NCBI GenBank assembly: GCA_965248675.1
Contig: CBDFJZ010000008.1
Location: forward strand, 124,001-188,000
Direction: 5' to 3'
Source: UBA6627 sp965248675
GTDB taxonomy: Bacteria > Chloroflexota > Dehalococcoidia > UBA2979
DNA: 64,000 bases
Shown one piece after another: positions 35,447 through 43,978 of this stretch (position 1 is the first letter of the stretch; each line of letters opens with the position of its first letter). The notes under the pieces are model-generated. The model ran no database searches. It was not told the DNA's origin and was given only the letters and a program-made list of their open reading frames with translations. A program made the translations under genes and the position numbers.

Positions 35447-35519
35447 CCCCCGTGGTGGGCGCGGGTCGGTTCTCACAGTCCTCGGCGGCACTGGCCGGGG
35501 CTCCCCAGGAGGTGCGGTG

Positions 35520-36758
35520 ATGGCGAACCCCACGCTCGCCGCGATCGACGTCGGCACGACCAAGGTGTGCACGATCGTCGCAGAACTGACGGCGCAGCAT
35601 GAGCTGCGCATCCTCGGTGTTGGGATCGGCCCGTCGGCCGGCCTCGCCAAGGGCATGGTCGACAACGTGCAGGCAGCGATCGAGGCGATCGCGTCCTCGG
35701 TCGAGCGCGCGGAGCGGGCGTCGGGATCGAAGATCCTCTCGGCGCACGTCGGGATCGCCGGGCCGCATGTCTCGTCGCGAAACTCGCAGGGGATCGTCGC
35801 GGTCGCCGATCCGCGACACCCGATCACGGACGCCGACGTCCAGCGTGCGCTCGAGAGCGCTCGGATCTTCAACGTGCCGAACAACCGCGAGGTGATCCAC
35901 GTGGTGCCTCGGTACTACGTGGTCGACGGGCACGACCACGTGTCCGACCCGGTAGGCATGTTCGGGTCGCGCCTGGACGTGGAGACGCATGTGGTGACGT
36001 GCTCCTCGTCGGCGATGCAGAACCTCGTGCAGTGCGTGGAGGGCGCCGGCGTCCGGGTGGAGTCGCTGGTCCTCCAGCCGCTCGCCTCGGCCGAGGCGGT
36101 TGCGGAGTCCGAGGAGCTGGCCCACGGCGCGGTGCTGATCGACATCGGCGGCGGTACGACCGACATCAGCGTCTACCGCGACGGCGCGGTCGTACACACG
36201 GCCGTGCTCCCAGTCGGCGGCACGCACATGACTCGCGATCTCGTGGTCGCGATGCGCGTCCCGCAGCCGGCCGCGGAGCAGGCGAAGCGCGACTTCGGCC
36301 ACGCGATCCCGTCGCTGATCGACGAAACCGAGGAGGTCGAACTGGCCTCGTTCGGATCGGACGGTCGCAAGACGGTACAGCGCCGGATGATCGCCGAAGT
36401 GCTCCAGGCGCGTGCCGAGGAGCTGATGGAGATGGTCCAGGCGGAGGTCGGCCGCGGCACAGAACCGGAAATGCTCTCCGCCGGCGCGATCCTGACCGGC
36501 GGCGCCGCGGCGCTCCCGGGGATTGACCTGCTCGCCGAGGAGGTGCTGTCGCTGCCGGCGCGGGTCGGCCGCCCCCGACACCTCTCCGGGCTCTCGGACA
36601 TCCTCAACGACCCGGCGTACGCGACCTCGGTCGGGCTGCTGCGCTGGGCGCTGAAGGAGCAGGAGATCATGTTCCGCTCGACTGCCGCGCCGGCCGCGCC
36701 ACTGGGCGGGCTCATGCGCCGCGTAGCGCACCTGATGCGGGTGGTACTCCCGCAATGA
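35520..36758 (+). CDS. ftsA: Cell division protein FtsA
   Basis: Actin-like ATPase of 412 residues that anchors the FtsZ ring to the membrane. The start ATG 35520 has AGGAGGT at 35507-35513. Phosphate-1 loop AAIDVGTTKVCTIVAEL, the 1C subdomain with HVGIAGPHVSSRNSQG, phosphate-2 VLIDIGGGTTDISVY and adenosine loop AILTGGAAALPGI are all present. The C-terminus ends LGGLMRRVAHLMRVVLPQ, an amphipathic helix fitting the membrane-targeting sequence. FtsA is missing from most Actinobacteria, so it is informative for placing this genome outside that phylum. Confidence 0.93.
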   Translation: MANPTLAAIDVGTTKVCTIVAELTAQHELRILGVGIGPSAGLAKGMVDNVQAAIEAIASSVERAERASGSKILSAHVGIAGPHVSSRNSQGIVAVADPRHPITDADVQRALESARIFNVPNNREVIHVVPRYYVVDGHDHVSDPVGMFGSRLDVETHVVTCSSSAMQNLVQCVEGAGVRVESLVLQPLASAEAVAESEELAHGAVLIDIGGGTTDISVYRDGAVVHTAVLPVGGTHMTRDLVVAMRVPQPAAEQAKRDFGHAIPSLIDETEEVELASFGSDGRKTVQRRMIAEVLQARAEELMEMVQAEVGRGTEPEMLSAGAILTGGAAALPGIDLLAEEVLSLPARVGRPRHLSGLSDILNDPAYATSVGLLRWALKEQEIMFRSTAAPAAPLGGLMRRVAHLMRVVLPQ

Positions 36759-36849
36759 CCAGACAGACAACGACGAAGGCAATCACTAGGACAACCGATC
36801 CGGCGGGGGACGGTCACAGCAGTGCAGATCGCTGCATAGGGGGTTCGAA

Positions 36850-38538
36850 ATGAACGACCAGCTGGCCCGAACCGGCGGCGGCAAACGCAAGCGCGGCGCC
36901 AAGGGCAAGATCGAACAGCCCTCGCTCACGCCGCACACGCTCTTCGACTACCTCGAGGCGGCGCGCGAGGCAGACGCGACGGAGCAAGGGCTTGACCACA
37001 TCGAGGAGGCGCTGGTTTCCGGCGCCGACGTCGCGTTGGAGGAAGTGATCGAAGACGCTATCGCCACGGCGCCGGCCTCCCACGAGCCGATCCCCGAGGC
37101 AACGGCGAAACGCGGATCAAGCCTGGACGCGGCATGGCCCGCACCGGCGCCGGCGAGGCCTGACCTCGACCTGAGCGCCGACGAGGCGCCCGAGGAAAGC
37201 GCGTCGGAGTTCGAGGCGGTGGTGGGCGCAGCGATGCCAGTCGAAACGGGGGTCGCGGCCTCGACAGCACAGTTGATCGACAGGGCGATGTCAGGGCACG
37301 AACCGGCGGCGACGGCCGAGGACGCAGTCGCGGACATGACGACGGGAGCCGATCAGTCGGCGCAAACCACGCACACCGCTGCCGCGGTAGGGGGGAACCC
37401 AACGATGGCAAATGAGCAGACGAGCACGGTGTTCAGCGACCGCGACCTGGATGGGCTACCGCCGATCAAGGTGGTCGGCGTCGGCGGCGGCGGCTCAAAC
37501 GCCGTCAACCGGATGATGGCCTCGCGGCTGCCGGGCGTGCAGTACCTGGCGGTGAACACGGACCTGCAGGCGCTCGACGCGTGCGACGCCGAGCTGAAGG
37601 TGCGGATCGGGGACCGGCTGACGCGCGGCCTCGGCGCGGGCAGCGATCCGCTGCGCGGGAACCGCGCGGCGGAGGAATCGCGCGAACTCATCGCGGAGGC
37701 GCTGCAGGGCGCGGAGATGGCGTTCGTCACCTCGTGCCTCGGCGGCGGCACCGGGACCGGCGCCGCGCCGATCGTCGCCGAGGTGGCACGGGAGATGGGC
37801 GCGCTGACGATCGGCGTGGTGACGAAGCCGTTCAGCTTCGAAGGAGCGAAGCGCCGACAGCAGGCGGAGGACGGCGTGCGCGACCTGCAGGACAAGGTCG
37901 ACACGCTGATCGTGATCCCGAACGACCGGCTGCTCCAGCTCAACGCCGAAGACCTCTCGATCGAGGACGCGTTCCGCGCGGCCGACGACGTGTTGCGCCA
38001 GGGCATCCAAGGGATCAGCGAGCTGATCACGGTACCCGGGATGGTCAACCTCGACTTCGCGGACGTGCGCAAGGTGATGACGGACGCCGGTCCGGCGCTG
38101 ATGGCGATCGGCCACGGCCGCGGCGAGCATCGCGCCGTCGAGGCCGCGCGCGAAGCGATCTCGAGCCCGCTGCTCGAAGTGGACATCACCGGAGCGACGG
38201 GCGTGCTGTTCAACGTGACCGGACCGAAGAACCTCAGCCTGCGCGAGCTCGACGCCGCGGCGCGCGTGATTGCCGAGGTGGTCGACCCGGACGCCGAGAT
38301 CATCTTCGGCACGAGCATGGACGACACGCTCACTGACGAGGTGCGGATCACCGTGATCGCAACGGGGTTCAGCGGCAATCGCCCGACGACGATCCGCCGC
38401 GCGATTGAGGAGATCGAGACGCCGGCCGCGGCTCAGCCGATCAAGCTCGGCGAGATCACACCCGATCCGATCTCAGGCGACTCGCTCAACGAAGCAGATC
38501 TGCCGACGTTCCTGCGTCGGTCCTTCCCCAGCCGGTAG
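36850..38538 (+). CDS. ftsZ: Cell division GTPase FtsZ with long N-terminal extension
   Basis: Tubulin homologue forming the Z ring. The conserved core starts only at about residue 204 (PPIKVVGVGGGGSNAVNRM); the tubulin motif GGGTGTG is at 298-304, about 190 residues later than usual. The C-terminal linker is very short and ends with ADLPTFLRRSFPSR, the conserved tail that binds FtsA. The extension is an acidic, Ala-rich, probably disordered segment preceded by a basic patch (GGGKRKRGAKGK). ATG 36850 has AGGGGG 6 nt upstream. An in-frame ATG at 37405 also has AGGGGGG 9 nt upstream and would give an ordinary-length FtsZ, so one or two forms may be made. Confidence 0.93.
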   Translation: MNDQLARTGGGKRKRGAKGKIEQPSLTPHTLFDYLEAAREADATEQGLDHIEEALVSGADVALEEVIEDAIATAPASHEPIPEATAKRGSSLDAAWPAPAPARPDLDLSADEAPEESASEFEAVVGAAMPVETGVAASTAQLIDRAMSGHEPAATAEDAVADMTTGADQSAQTTHTAAAVGGNPTMANEQTSTVFSDRDLDGLPPIKVVGVGGGGSNAVNRMMASRLPGVQYLAVNTDLQALDACDAELKVRIGDRLTRGLGAGSDPLRGNRAAEESRELIAEALQGAEMAFVTSCLGGGTGTGAAPIVAEVAREMGALTIGVVTKPFSFEGAKRRQQAEDGVRDLQDKVDTLIVIPNDRLLQLNAEDLSIEDAFRAADDVLRQGIQGISELITVPGMVNLDFADVRKVMTDAGPALMAIGHGRGEHRAVEAAREAISSPLLEVDITGATGVLFNVTGPKNLSLRELDAAARVIAEVVDPDAEIIFGTSMDDTLTDEVRITVIATGFSGNRPTTIRRAIEEIETPAAAQPIKLGEITPDPISGDSLNEADLPTFLRRSFPSR

Positions 38539-38571
38539 GGGTTCGTTCAGACGTTGCCGGCGACGTACAGC

Positions 38572-38642
38572 GGTGCGGGAGTGGCACGGATGCTGCTCCC
38601 GCACCCAGCATTCGCCGGGGTGGCACGGATGCCGCTCCGGCG
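38572..38642 (+). repeat. Two hairpins with a shared 14-nt loop after ftsZ
   Basis: The first hairpin (38572-38605) has 10 pairs, GGTGCGGGAG with CTCCCGCACC. The second (38613-38642) has 8 pairs, CGCCGGGG with CTCCGGCG including one G-T. Their loops, TGGCACGGATGCTG and TGGCACGGATGCCG, differ at one base, while the stems differ but stay paired. They lie between ftsZ and the convergent membrane protein gene, where they may terminate transcription, but there is no T-run. They look like REP-type elements. Confidence 0.55.
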
Positions 38643-38663
38643 TCTGCTGCCTTGAGAATTCCG

Positions 38664-39533
38664 CTAGAAGACCAGGAAGCCGGCGCCGACGAGCGCGGGG
38701 AGCGCGAACCAGACGAGCGCCGTCAGCACGATCGCGATCGTGGCGAAGAGGACGGAGTCGTCCTCGGGCGGGTCGCCGGCGCGGCCGATGGTCTCCCAGA
38801 GGGCAGCGATCGGTTGGCGCATGATCAGCTGACTGCGGTGGCGCGCGACGGCGGCGCCGCGCAACAGCAACCACGACAAGACGACGAACAGCAGCAGCGG
38901 CACCGCGACGCCGGCGAACACCCAGCGCGCGCTGAGGTCGATTGCTCCGACCTGCTGCCCGAGCGAGGCGAGCGCCGGGATCGCCGCGCCGGCGGCGAGC
39001 AGTAGCGGCGCCCCGATGCCTCCGCCCGAGTAGCCCGGTGCGAGCCGCTCTACATCGAGGCGAGCGCGCGCGAGCGTGCTCCGTTCGGGTGAGCGCGGCG
39101 GCGCCTGGCTCTCTCGCTGCGCGTACAGCTTCACGAGGTCATCGACGATGCCTTTGGTGTACGAGCGGACGATGAAGCGGGCGACGAACTCGACGGCCGC
39201 TTTCGCGATCGGGCGTAGCGGGCCGATCGCCACCACCGAAGGATCGCGGAATCCGTCGCGATCGAGGATCTCGACCGCGCGCATCACGAGCCGGTGCGCC
39301 TCGGCGAAGCGCTCGGGCGCCGCCAGTGGCGTGCTGAGCGCCAGCTCCGAGGCGAAGCGGGCGTCGGCCTCGCTGGCGCCGCCGATGCGGCCCAGCGCGC
39401 GCTCCGCGGCGTCGGCCGGGCTCCCGGTCAGCAGCCGGCGCGTGCGATCGAGCTGATCCGTTAGCTCGTCCAACAACAGTTCGTCAGGCCGGCGCGGTTG
39501 CCCAGTTGGCTGCGGAGTTGGCTCGGTCATCAC
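38664..39533 (-). CDS. Hypothetical membrane protein
   Basis: Protein of 289 residues not assigned to a family. The N-terminal half is soluble and helical (ELTDQLDRTRRLLTG, FAEAHRLVMRAVEILDRDG), with a central conserved-looking segment VEFVARFIVRSYTKGIVDDL. The C-terminal half has about four TM segments (APLLLAAGAAIPALASLG, WVFAGVAVPLLLFVVLSWLLL, LFATIAIVLTALVWFALP). It is convergent with ftsZ. The topology with a helical cytoplasmic region could suit a scaffold or a regulator, but nothing in the sequence shows a function. Confidence 0.65.
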   Translation of the reverse strand: MMTEPTPQPTGQPRRPDELLLDELTDQLDRTRRLLTGSPADAAERALGRIGGASEADARFASELALSTPLAAPERFAEAHRLVMRAVEILDRDGFRDPSVVAIGPLRPIAKAAVEFVARFIVRSYTKGIVDDLVKLYAQRESQAPPRSPERSTLARARLDVERLAPGYSGGGIGAPLLLAAGAAIPALASLGQQVGAIDLSARWVFAGVAVPLLLFVVLSWLLLRGAAVARHRSQLIMRQPIAALWETIGRAGDPPEDDSVLFATIAIVLTALVWFALPALVGAGFLVF

Positions 39534-39846
39534 GTCATCATCTCGGGCCGCGGTCAGTCTCGCCAGTGAAGAACGGGAGTGGCAGCGATCGCCGCGCTAC
39601 GGCCGGCCTCGGATCGTGCGGCGCCCCGGTGGACCCGACGAGCGCCTGCCAACGGACTGACGGACGGGCCACATCGGCCCCATTCAACGCGCGATCAACG
39701 CACAGCACGGGGGCATGGGGACAACTCAAGCACAGGGTGTTGACGCCCCGCGTTGTCCGACATCCGATGCGCGTGGTCTACTCCCGACTACCCCCAGAAC
39801 GCGACCGAACCACTGACTCCCTGTGGTAGCGAGGGCCCACCACCGT
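39534..39846. other. Intergenic region with candidate nrdR promoter
   Basis: A 313-bp gap between the divergent membrane protein gene and nrdR. I see no ORF, repeat or RNA gene in it. TTGACG at 39740-39745 and TCCGAT at 39763-39768 (17-bp spacer) make a plausible promoter for nrdR with a leader of about 70 nt. No clear AT-rich NrdR-box palindrome was found by eye. Confidence 0.4.
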
Positions 39847-40431
39847 ATGAACTGTCCGTTCTGTGGCAAGGACGCCAGCAGCGAGACCAGCGTCGTCGAG
39901 ACCCGGGAGGCGCCCAGCGGTGTCCACCGGCGCCGGCGCTGCCCCAGCTGCGACGAACCGTTCACGACCTACGAGCAGATCCAGCGCACGCTGGTGATGG
40001 TCGTGAAGAAGGACGGACGCCGCGAGGAGTTCCAGCGCGAGAAGCTGCTGACCAGCCTCCGCATCGCCGCCCGCAAGCGCCCGTTGCCGGAGGGCGCGCT
40101 GGACGCCATCGTCGAGGACATCGAGCGGCGCGTGCTGGGCACCAGCCGCGGCGAAGTGGGCAGCCGGATTCTCAGCGAGATGGTGATCTCGCGGCTCAAG
40201 GACCTCGATCCGATCGCCTACATCCGCTTCGCCTCGCTCTACCGCCAGTTCGTCTCGCTCGAGCAGATGCTCGAGGAGCTGGAGCGGATCGCGCTCGCGC
40301 CGGACCTCCCGGCGCCGGAGCAGGCGCGGATGTTCGACGACGAGGCAAGCGGCTTCGTCAGCGCCAGCACCGACGGCGAGCCGATCAGCCTCGAGGCCCA
40401 TCGCGGCGTCAGCCAGCCCGCCGTCCGCTGA
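39847..40431 (+). CDS. nrdR: Transcriptional repressor NrdR
   Basis: Nucleotide-sensing repressor of ribonucleotide reductase genes, 194 residues. ATG 39847 gives MNCPFCGKDASS, the invariant start; codons upstream are not conserved. A zinc ribbon uses C3, C6, C32 and C35, and an ATP-cone domain follows (VVKKDGRREEFQREKLLTSLRIA), whose dATP/ATP occupancy controls DNA binding. The C-terminus is about 35 residues longer than in typical NrdR (around 150-160). The probable target, nrdJ, is the next complete enzyme gene downstream. Confidence 0.94.
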   Translation: MNCPFCGKDASSETSVVETREAPSGVHRRRRCPSCDEPFTTYEQIQRTLVMVVKKDGRREEFQREKLLTSLRIAARKRPLPEGALDAIVEDIERRVLGTSRGEVGSRILSEMVISRLKDLDPIAYIRFASLYRQFVSLEQMLEELERIALAPDLPAPEQARMFDDEASGFVSASTDGEPISLEAHRGVSQPAVR

Positions 40432-40525
40432 GCGGTTCGCGTCGGGCGAACCCCGTTGCCAGCGATCGCGGCCTGGTTCACTCTGACCTGACGTCGAGGC
40501 GGTCGGCGTCGTCGGCGGAGCGAAG

Positions 40526-41241
40526 ATGTTCTGCAGCCAGTGCGGCACGGAAGCCCAATCGGACGACCAGTTCTGCCGCTCCTGTGGCCGGCCGCTGGCC
40601 ACCACACCAGTTCAACCCGCCTCGGAACCGGCAAGCCCGGCGCCAGCCGGCGCTGGCCAGCCGGGCCCGACCTGGAGCGGGCAGGTCGCCCAGGCGGCGC
40701 CGGCCCGCAGTGGCGTCGGCGTCGGCACAGCCACTCCGCTCGACATCGAAACCCTGGCCGAGTTCGCCTCGATCGGACGCCGTATCGGCGCGTTCGCCAT
40801 CGACGTAGTGCTCGCGATGCTGGTACTTCTGGCGGTCTCGCTGGTCGTGGTCCTGTCGCAGGAGGCATTCACGGGCGTGCCGAACGACGCACTGACCGAA
40901 GCTGGGGAAGAGATTATGGGCGTCTGGATACTCGGTGTCTGGGGCGCGCTCCTCTTCTTCAGCACGCTGACGCTCAACACGACGGGCGCCACCCTCGGCA
41001 GCGGATCCTCGGGCTGACGATCGTCCGTGACGACCTGCAAACGCCAGGCTTCGCGGTCGGGCTGGGACGGACGCTCGCGGCGTGGCTGAGCTGGATTCCG
41101 CTCGGACTCGGGTTCCTCTGGGCGACGTGGGACGAGCGGTCGCAGACCTGGCACGACAAGATGGCGAGCACGTATGTCGTCCGAACGGACTCGCTGCCGA
41201 GACCGGAGCGAGGTCCGGTGGGGAACCCACGCTTACAATGA
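40526..41241 (+). CDS. Zinc-ribbon/RDD-family membrane protein, apparent frameshift
   Basis: An N-terminal zinc ribbon (MFCSQCGTEAQSDDQFCRSCG, two CxxC pairs) is joined by a Pro/Ala-rich linker to an RDD domain (IGRRIGAFAIDVVLAMLVLL with the R-D pair, then TM2). As written the frame stops at 41017, but shifting at 40997-41001 restores GATLGQRILGLTIVRDD and the third helix (LAAWLSWIPLGLGFLWATWDERSQTWHDKMA), the canonical end of RDD proteins. A single missing C explains the break. The product would be about 238 residues with three or more TM segments. RDD proteins are poorly understood, and some act as Na+/H+ antiporters. Confidence 0.75.
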
Positions 41242-41265
41242 ATGCACAAACCTGCTGATCCGGCG

Positions 41266-41303
41266 CTCAATCGATTGAGGCTGATCAGAACTTTTATTCT
41301 GAT
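41266..41303. promoter_or_regulatory. Two dyads upstream of nrdJ, one SOS-box-like
   Basis: CTCAATCGATTGAG at 41266-41279 is a perfect 14-bp palindrome. ATCAGAA at 41284-41290 and TTCTGAT at 41297-41303 form a second dyad whose centre GAACTTTTATTC differs by one base from GAAC-N4-GTTC, the LexA-type core seen perfectly at recA. TTGAGG at 41275-41280 could be a -35 element for nrdJ. These may be operators for NrdR, LexA or another factor; the assignment is open. Confidence 0.45.
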
Positions 41304-41364
41304 AGGCGCGTAGTCTACAGAGCCAGCGCGCCGGTGCCCGCGCTGGCAGGCGCATCAGGAAATC

Positions 41365-43632
41365 ATGGTAGCCACCGAACCGATCCGCACCACCCCGGTC
41401 GCCCTCACCGGCAACGCCGAAACCGTGCTCGAGCGCCGCTATCTGCTGCGCGACGACGGCGGCGCGGTCGTCGAGACGGCCGAGCAGCTCTTTGCTCGAG
41501 TCGCCCGAGCGATCGCGGAAGTCGAGCCGGATCCGGCATCGAGGCAGCGCTGGGCGCAGCGCTTCTACGACGAGATGGTCGCGCTGCGCTTCCTGCCGAA
41601 TTCGCCGACGCTGATGAACGCCGGCACCGGCCGCGGCACGCTCGCCGCGTGCTTCGTGCTGCCGATCGAGGACAGCCTGGAGTCGATCATGTCGACCGCG
41701 GAGGCGGCGGCGATGGTTCAGAAGTTCGGCGGCGGCACCGGGTTCGCGTTCTCGCGGCTGCGCGGCGCCGGCGAGCCGATCGCCTCGACCCACGGCGCCG
41801 CCTGCGGGCCGGTCTCCGTGCTCCGCCACTATGACGACGTCTCGCGGCTGGTCACGCAGGGCGGCAAGCGCGACGGCGCGAACATGGGCGTGCTGCGCGT
41901 CGATCACCCGGACGTCGAGCAGTTCATCCACGCCAAGGACGACGGCGTCACCGCGCAGCGGTTCAACCTCTCGATCGGAGTCACCGACGAGTTCCTCGCG
42001 ACCGCCGACCGCGGCGAAGCGTTCACGCTGCGCGACCCCCGCGACGGCAGCCCGCGGGGCACAGTGGACGCGGCGGCGCTCCTCGATCAGGTCGCCCGGG
42101 CCGCGTGGACGACCGGGGATCCGGGGTTGGTGTTCCTCGACGAGATCAACCGCCGCAACCCGACCCCCGCGCTTGGCGCGATCGAGGCGACCAACCCCTG
42201 TGGCGAGGTACCGCTGTTGCCATGGGAGGCCTGCACGCTCGGCTCGATCAACGTCGGTCGGTTCTGGGACGCGGCACGTGGCGACGTCGACTGGGACGCG
42301 CTGCGAGAAGCCGCACGGCTCGGGGTGCGCTTCCTCGACGACGTGGTCGAGGCGAACACGTTCCCGGTGCCCGAGATCGCCGAGGCCGTACGCGGGAACC
42401 GCAAGATCGGCCTCGGGATCATGGGCTGGGCGGACCTGCTGATCGCCTCGGGCCTGCCATACGAAAGCGACGAGGCGCTCGCGCTGGCGGAGCGCCTCGC
42501 GACGGCGATCGGCGGAGCGGCGGACGAGACGTCGGCGGCGCTCGGCGCGGAGAAGGGTGTGTTCCCGAACTGGGAGCGCTCGATCTACGCGGACGGTCCC
42601 CGCTACCGGAACGCGACCCGTACCTGCATCGCACCGACCGGCACGATCGCGATCATCGCCGGCGCCTCGTCTGGCATCGAGCCGCTGTTCTCGCTGGCTC
42701 ATTACCGGCGCATGGGAGACGGGGCGGTCCTGCCGGAGGTCAACGACGCCTTCCAGGCGGCGGCCAGCGGCGCGGGGTACGCCTCGGACGAGCTGACGGA
42801 GGCGCTGATCGGCGGCGCCCGGCTCGCCGACCGCGACGAGGTGCCGGAGGTCGACCGCCGGCGGTTCGCGACGGCGCACGAGATCAGCCCCCCGTGGCAC
42901 GTGCGCATGCAGGCGGCGTTCCAGGCGCACACCGACCTCGCGGTGTCGAAGACGGTGAACCTGCCGCGCGAAGCCAGCGTCGAGGACGTGCTGACCGTGT
43001 ATCGCCTCGCGCACGAACTCGGCTGCAAGGGCGTCACCGTCTACCGCGACGGGTCACGCGCCGTGCAAGTCCTCGCCCATGCCGTCGACAGCGAGCCGAC
43101 GTCCGCGATCGAGCCGCGCCGCCGCCATCTGGCGGACGAGCGTCAGTCGCTGACCCACAAGTTCCGCGTCGGCGAACAAGAGGGATACATCACCGTCGGT
43201 CTCTACGAGGACGGCGCGCCGGGCGAGGTGTTCATCAAGATCGCGAAGGAGGGCTCGACGGTCTCCGGGCTCACCGACGCCGTCGCGCTGCTCACCTCGA
43301 TCGCGCTGCAATACGGCGTCAGCCTCGACAAGCTCGCGGACAAGCTGGAGCAGACGCGGTTCGAGCCCTACGGCGTGACCGCGAATCCGGACGTGCCGTT
43401 CGCGACCAGCCTCCTGGACTACGTGTTCCGGTGGCTCCGCCTCCACTTCGGGACGGCCGCGGCGACCGCTGGCGGGGTGCCCTTCGCGGCCACGGGCCCC
43501 GGCTCCCACGACGGCGCGGTCTCACCGGCTAGCCCGCTCTCCGGGCTGACCTGTCCGGACTGCGGGATGCAGCTCGAGTTCGCCGAACGCTGCTTGACCT
43601 GCCGGTCGTGCGGCTACACGAAGTGTGGGTGA
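41365..43632 (+). CDS. nrdJ: Adenosylcobalamin-dependent ribonucleoside-diphosphate reductase (class II)
   Basis: B12-dependent enzyme of 755 residues that makes deoxyribonucleotides with or without oxygen. Seen: LPNSPTLMNAGTGRGTLAAC (first active-site Cys region), GGGTGFAFSRLR, the finger loop ATNPCGEVPLLPWEACTLGS with the radical Cys in N-P-C-G-E, and CIAPTGTIAIIAGASSGIEP for substrate phosphate binding. The C-terminus carries a zinc-ribbon-like tail CPDCGMQLEF...CLTCRSCGYTKC, as in other long class II enzymes, probably including the cysteines that re-reduce the active site. No N-terminal ATP cone is evident. Likely controlled by NrdR. No cobalamin riboswitch was recognised upstream. Confidence 0.93.
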   Translation: MVATEPIRTTPVALTGNAETVLERRYLLRDDGGAVVETAEQLFARVARAIAEVEPDPASRQRWAQRFYDEMVALRFLPNSPTLMNAGTGRGTLAACFVLPIEDSLESIMSTAEAAAMVQKFGGGTGFAFSRLRGAGEPIASTHGAACGPVSVLRHYDDVSRLVTQGGKRDGANMGVLRVDHPDVEQFIHAKDDGVTAQRFNLSIGVTDEFLATADRGEAFTLRDPRDGSPRGTVDAAALLDQVARAAWTTGDPGLVFLDEINRRNPTPALGAIEATNPCGEVPLLPWEACTLGSINVGRFWDAARGDVDWDALREAARLGVRFLDDVVEANTFPVPEIAEAVRGNRKIGLGIMGWADLLIASGLPYESDEALALAERLATAIGGAADETSAALGAEKGVFPNWERSIYADGPRYRNATRTCIAPTGTIAIIAGASSGIEPLFSLAHYRRMGDGAVLPEVNDAFQAAASGAGYASDELTEALIGGARLADRDEVPEVDRRRFATAHEISPPWHVRMQAAFQAHTDLAVSKTVNLPREASVEDVLTVYRLAHELGCKGVTVYRDGSRAVQVLAHAVDSEPTSAIEPRRRHLADERQSLTHKFRVGEQEGYITVGLYEDGAPGEVFIKIAKEGSTVSGLTDAVALLTSIALQYGVSLDKLADKLEQTRFEPYGVTANPDVPFATSLLDYVFRWLRLHFGTAAATAGGVPFAATGPGSHDGAVSPASPLSGLTCPDCGMQLEFAERCLTCRSCGYTKCG

Positions 43633-43696
43633 GACCGCCGATCGGCCGCCTCGCCCTCGACCCCGCGCGTTACACTGGCACCATGAAGGAGCCGGC

Positions 43697-43969
43697 GTGA
43701 GCTACGGATACCAGCCGCCGAAGCAAGATCGGTCCGGGAGCTGGTCCGAGGTCTTCCTGATCACGAAGGTCGCGTTTGGGCTGCTGCTTCCGCTGATCGG
43801 TGCGATCGTCGGGATCCTGTTGCTGCTGGTCGCGATCATCTTCTTGTTCTCCACACACCCGGCACTCGCGCTGATCCCCGTCGTTCCTGTCGTCGCGGGA
43901 TTCGCCTACCTCCTCCGCCGCGAGCGTCAGAAACATGAAGACGAGGTCGCGCGCAGCCGTGGCGACTAA
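43697..43969 (+). CDS. Small membrane protein
   Basis: Protein of 90 residues with two TM segments (FGLLLPLIGAIVGILLLLVAIIFLF and ALALIPVVPVVAGFAYLL). It starts with a short Tyr/Gln/Pro-rich tail (SYGYQPPKQDRSGSW) and ends with a charged tail (RRERQKHEDEVARS). GTG 43697 is chosen because AAGGAG lies 5 nt upstream at 43686-43691. It is 9 nt before yggS and likely co-transcribed with it. Function unknown. Confidence 0.7.
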   Translation: MSYGYQPPKQDRSGSWSEVFLITKVAFGLLLPLIGAIVGILLLLVAIIFLFSTHPALALIPVVPVVAGFAYLLRRERQKHEDEVARSRGD

Positions 43970-43978
43970 CACCGTCGG

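Noticed and set aside
40997..41017. TGA at 41015-41017 as a selenocysteine codon, given selB
   Set aside because: The residues just before it are already out of the RDD frame; a one-base shift restores the family sequence, so the TGA is a frameshift consequence.
41242..41364. Cobalamin riboswitch upstream of the B12-dependent reductase
   Set aside because: The conserved B12-box and the long multi-helix aptamer could not be found; the space is only about 120 nt and is occupied by two simple dyads.
41233..43014. Minus-strand open frame of 593 codons
   Set aside because: Shadow of nrdJ; the plus strand carries every class II reductase motif.
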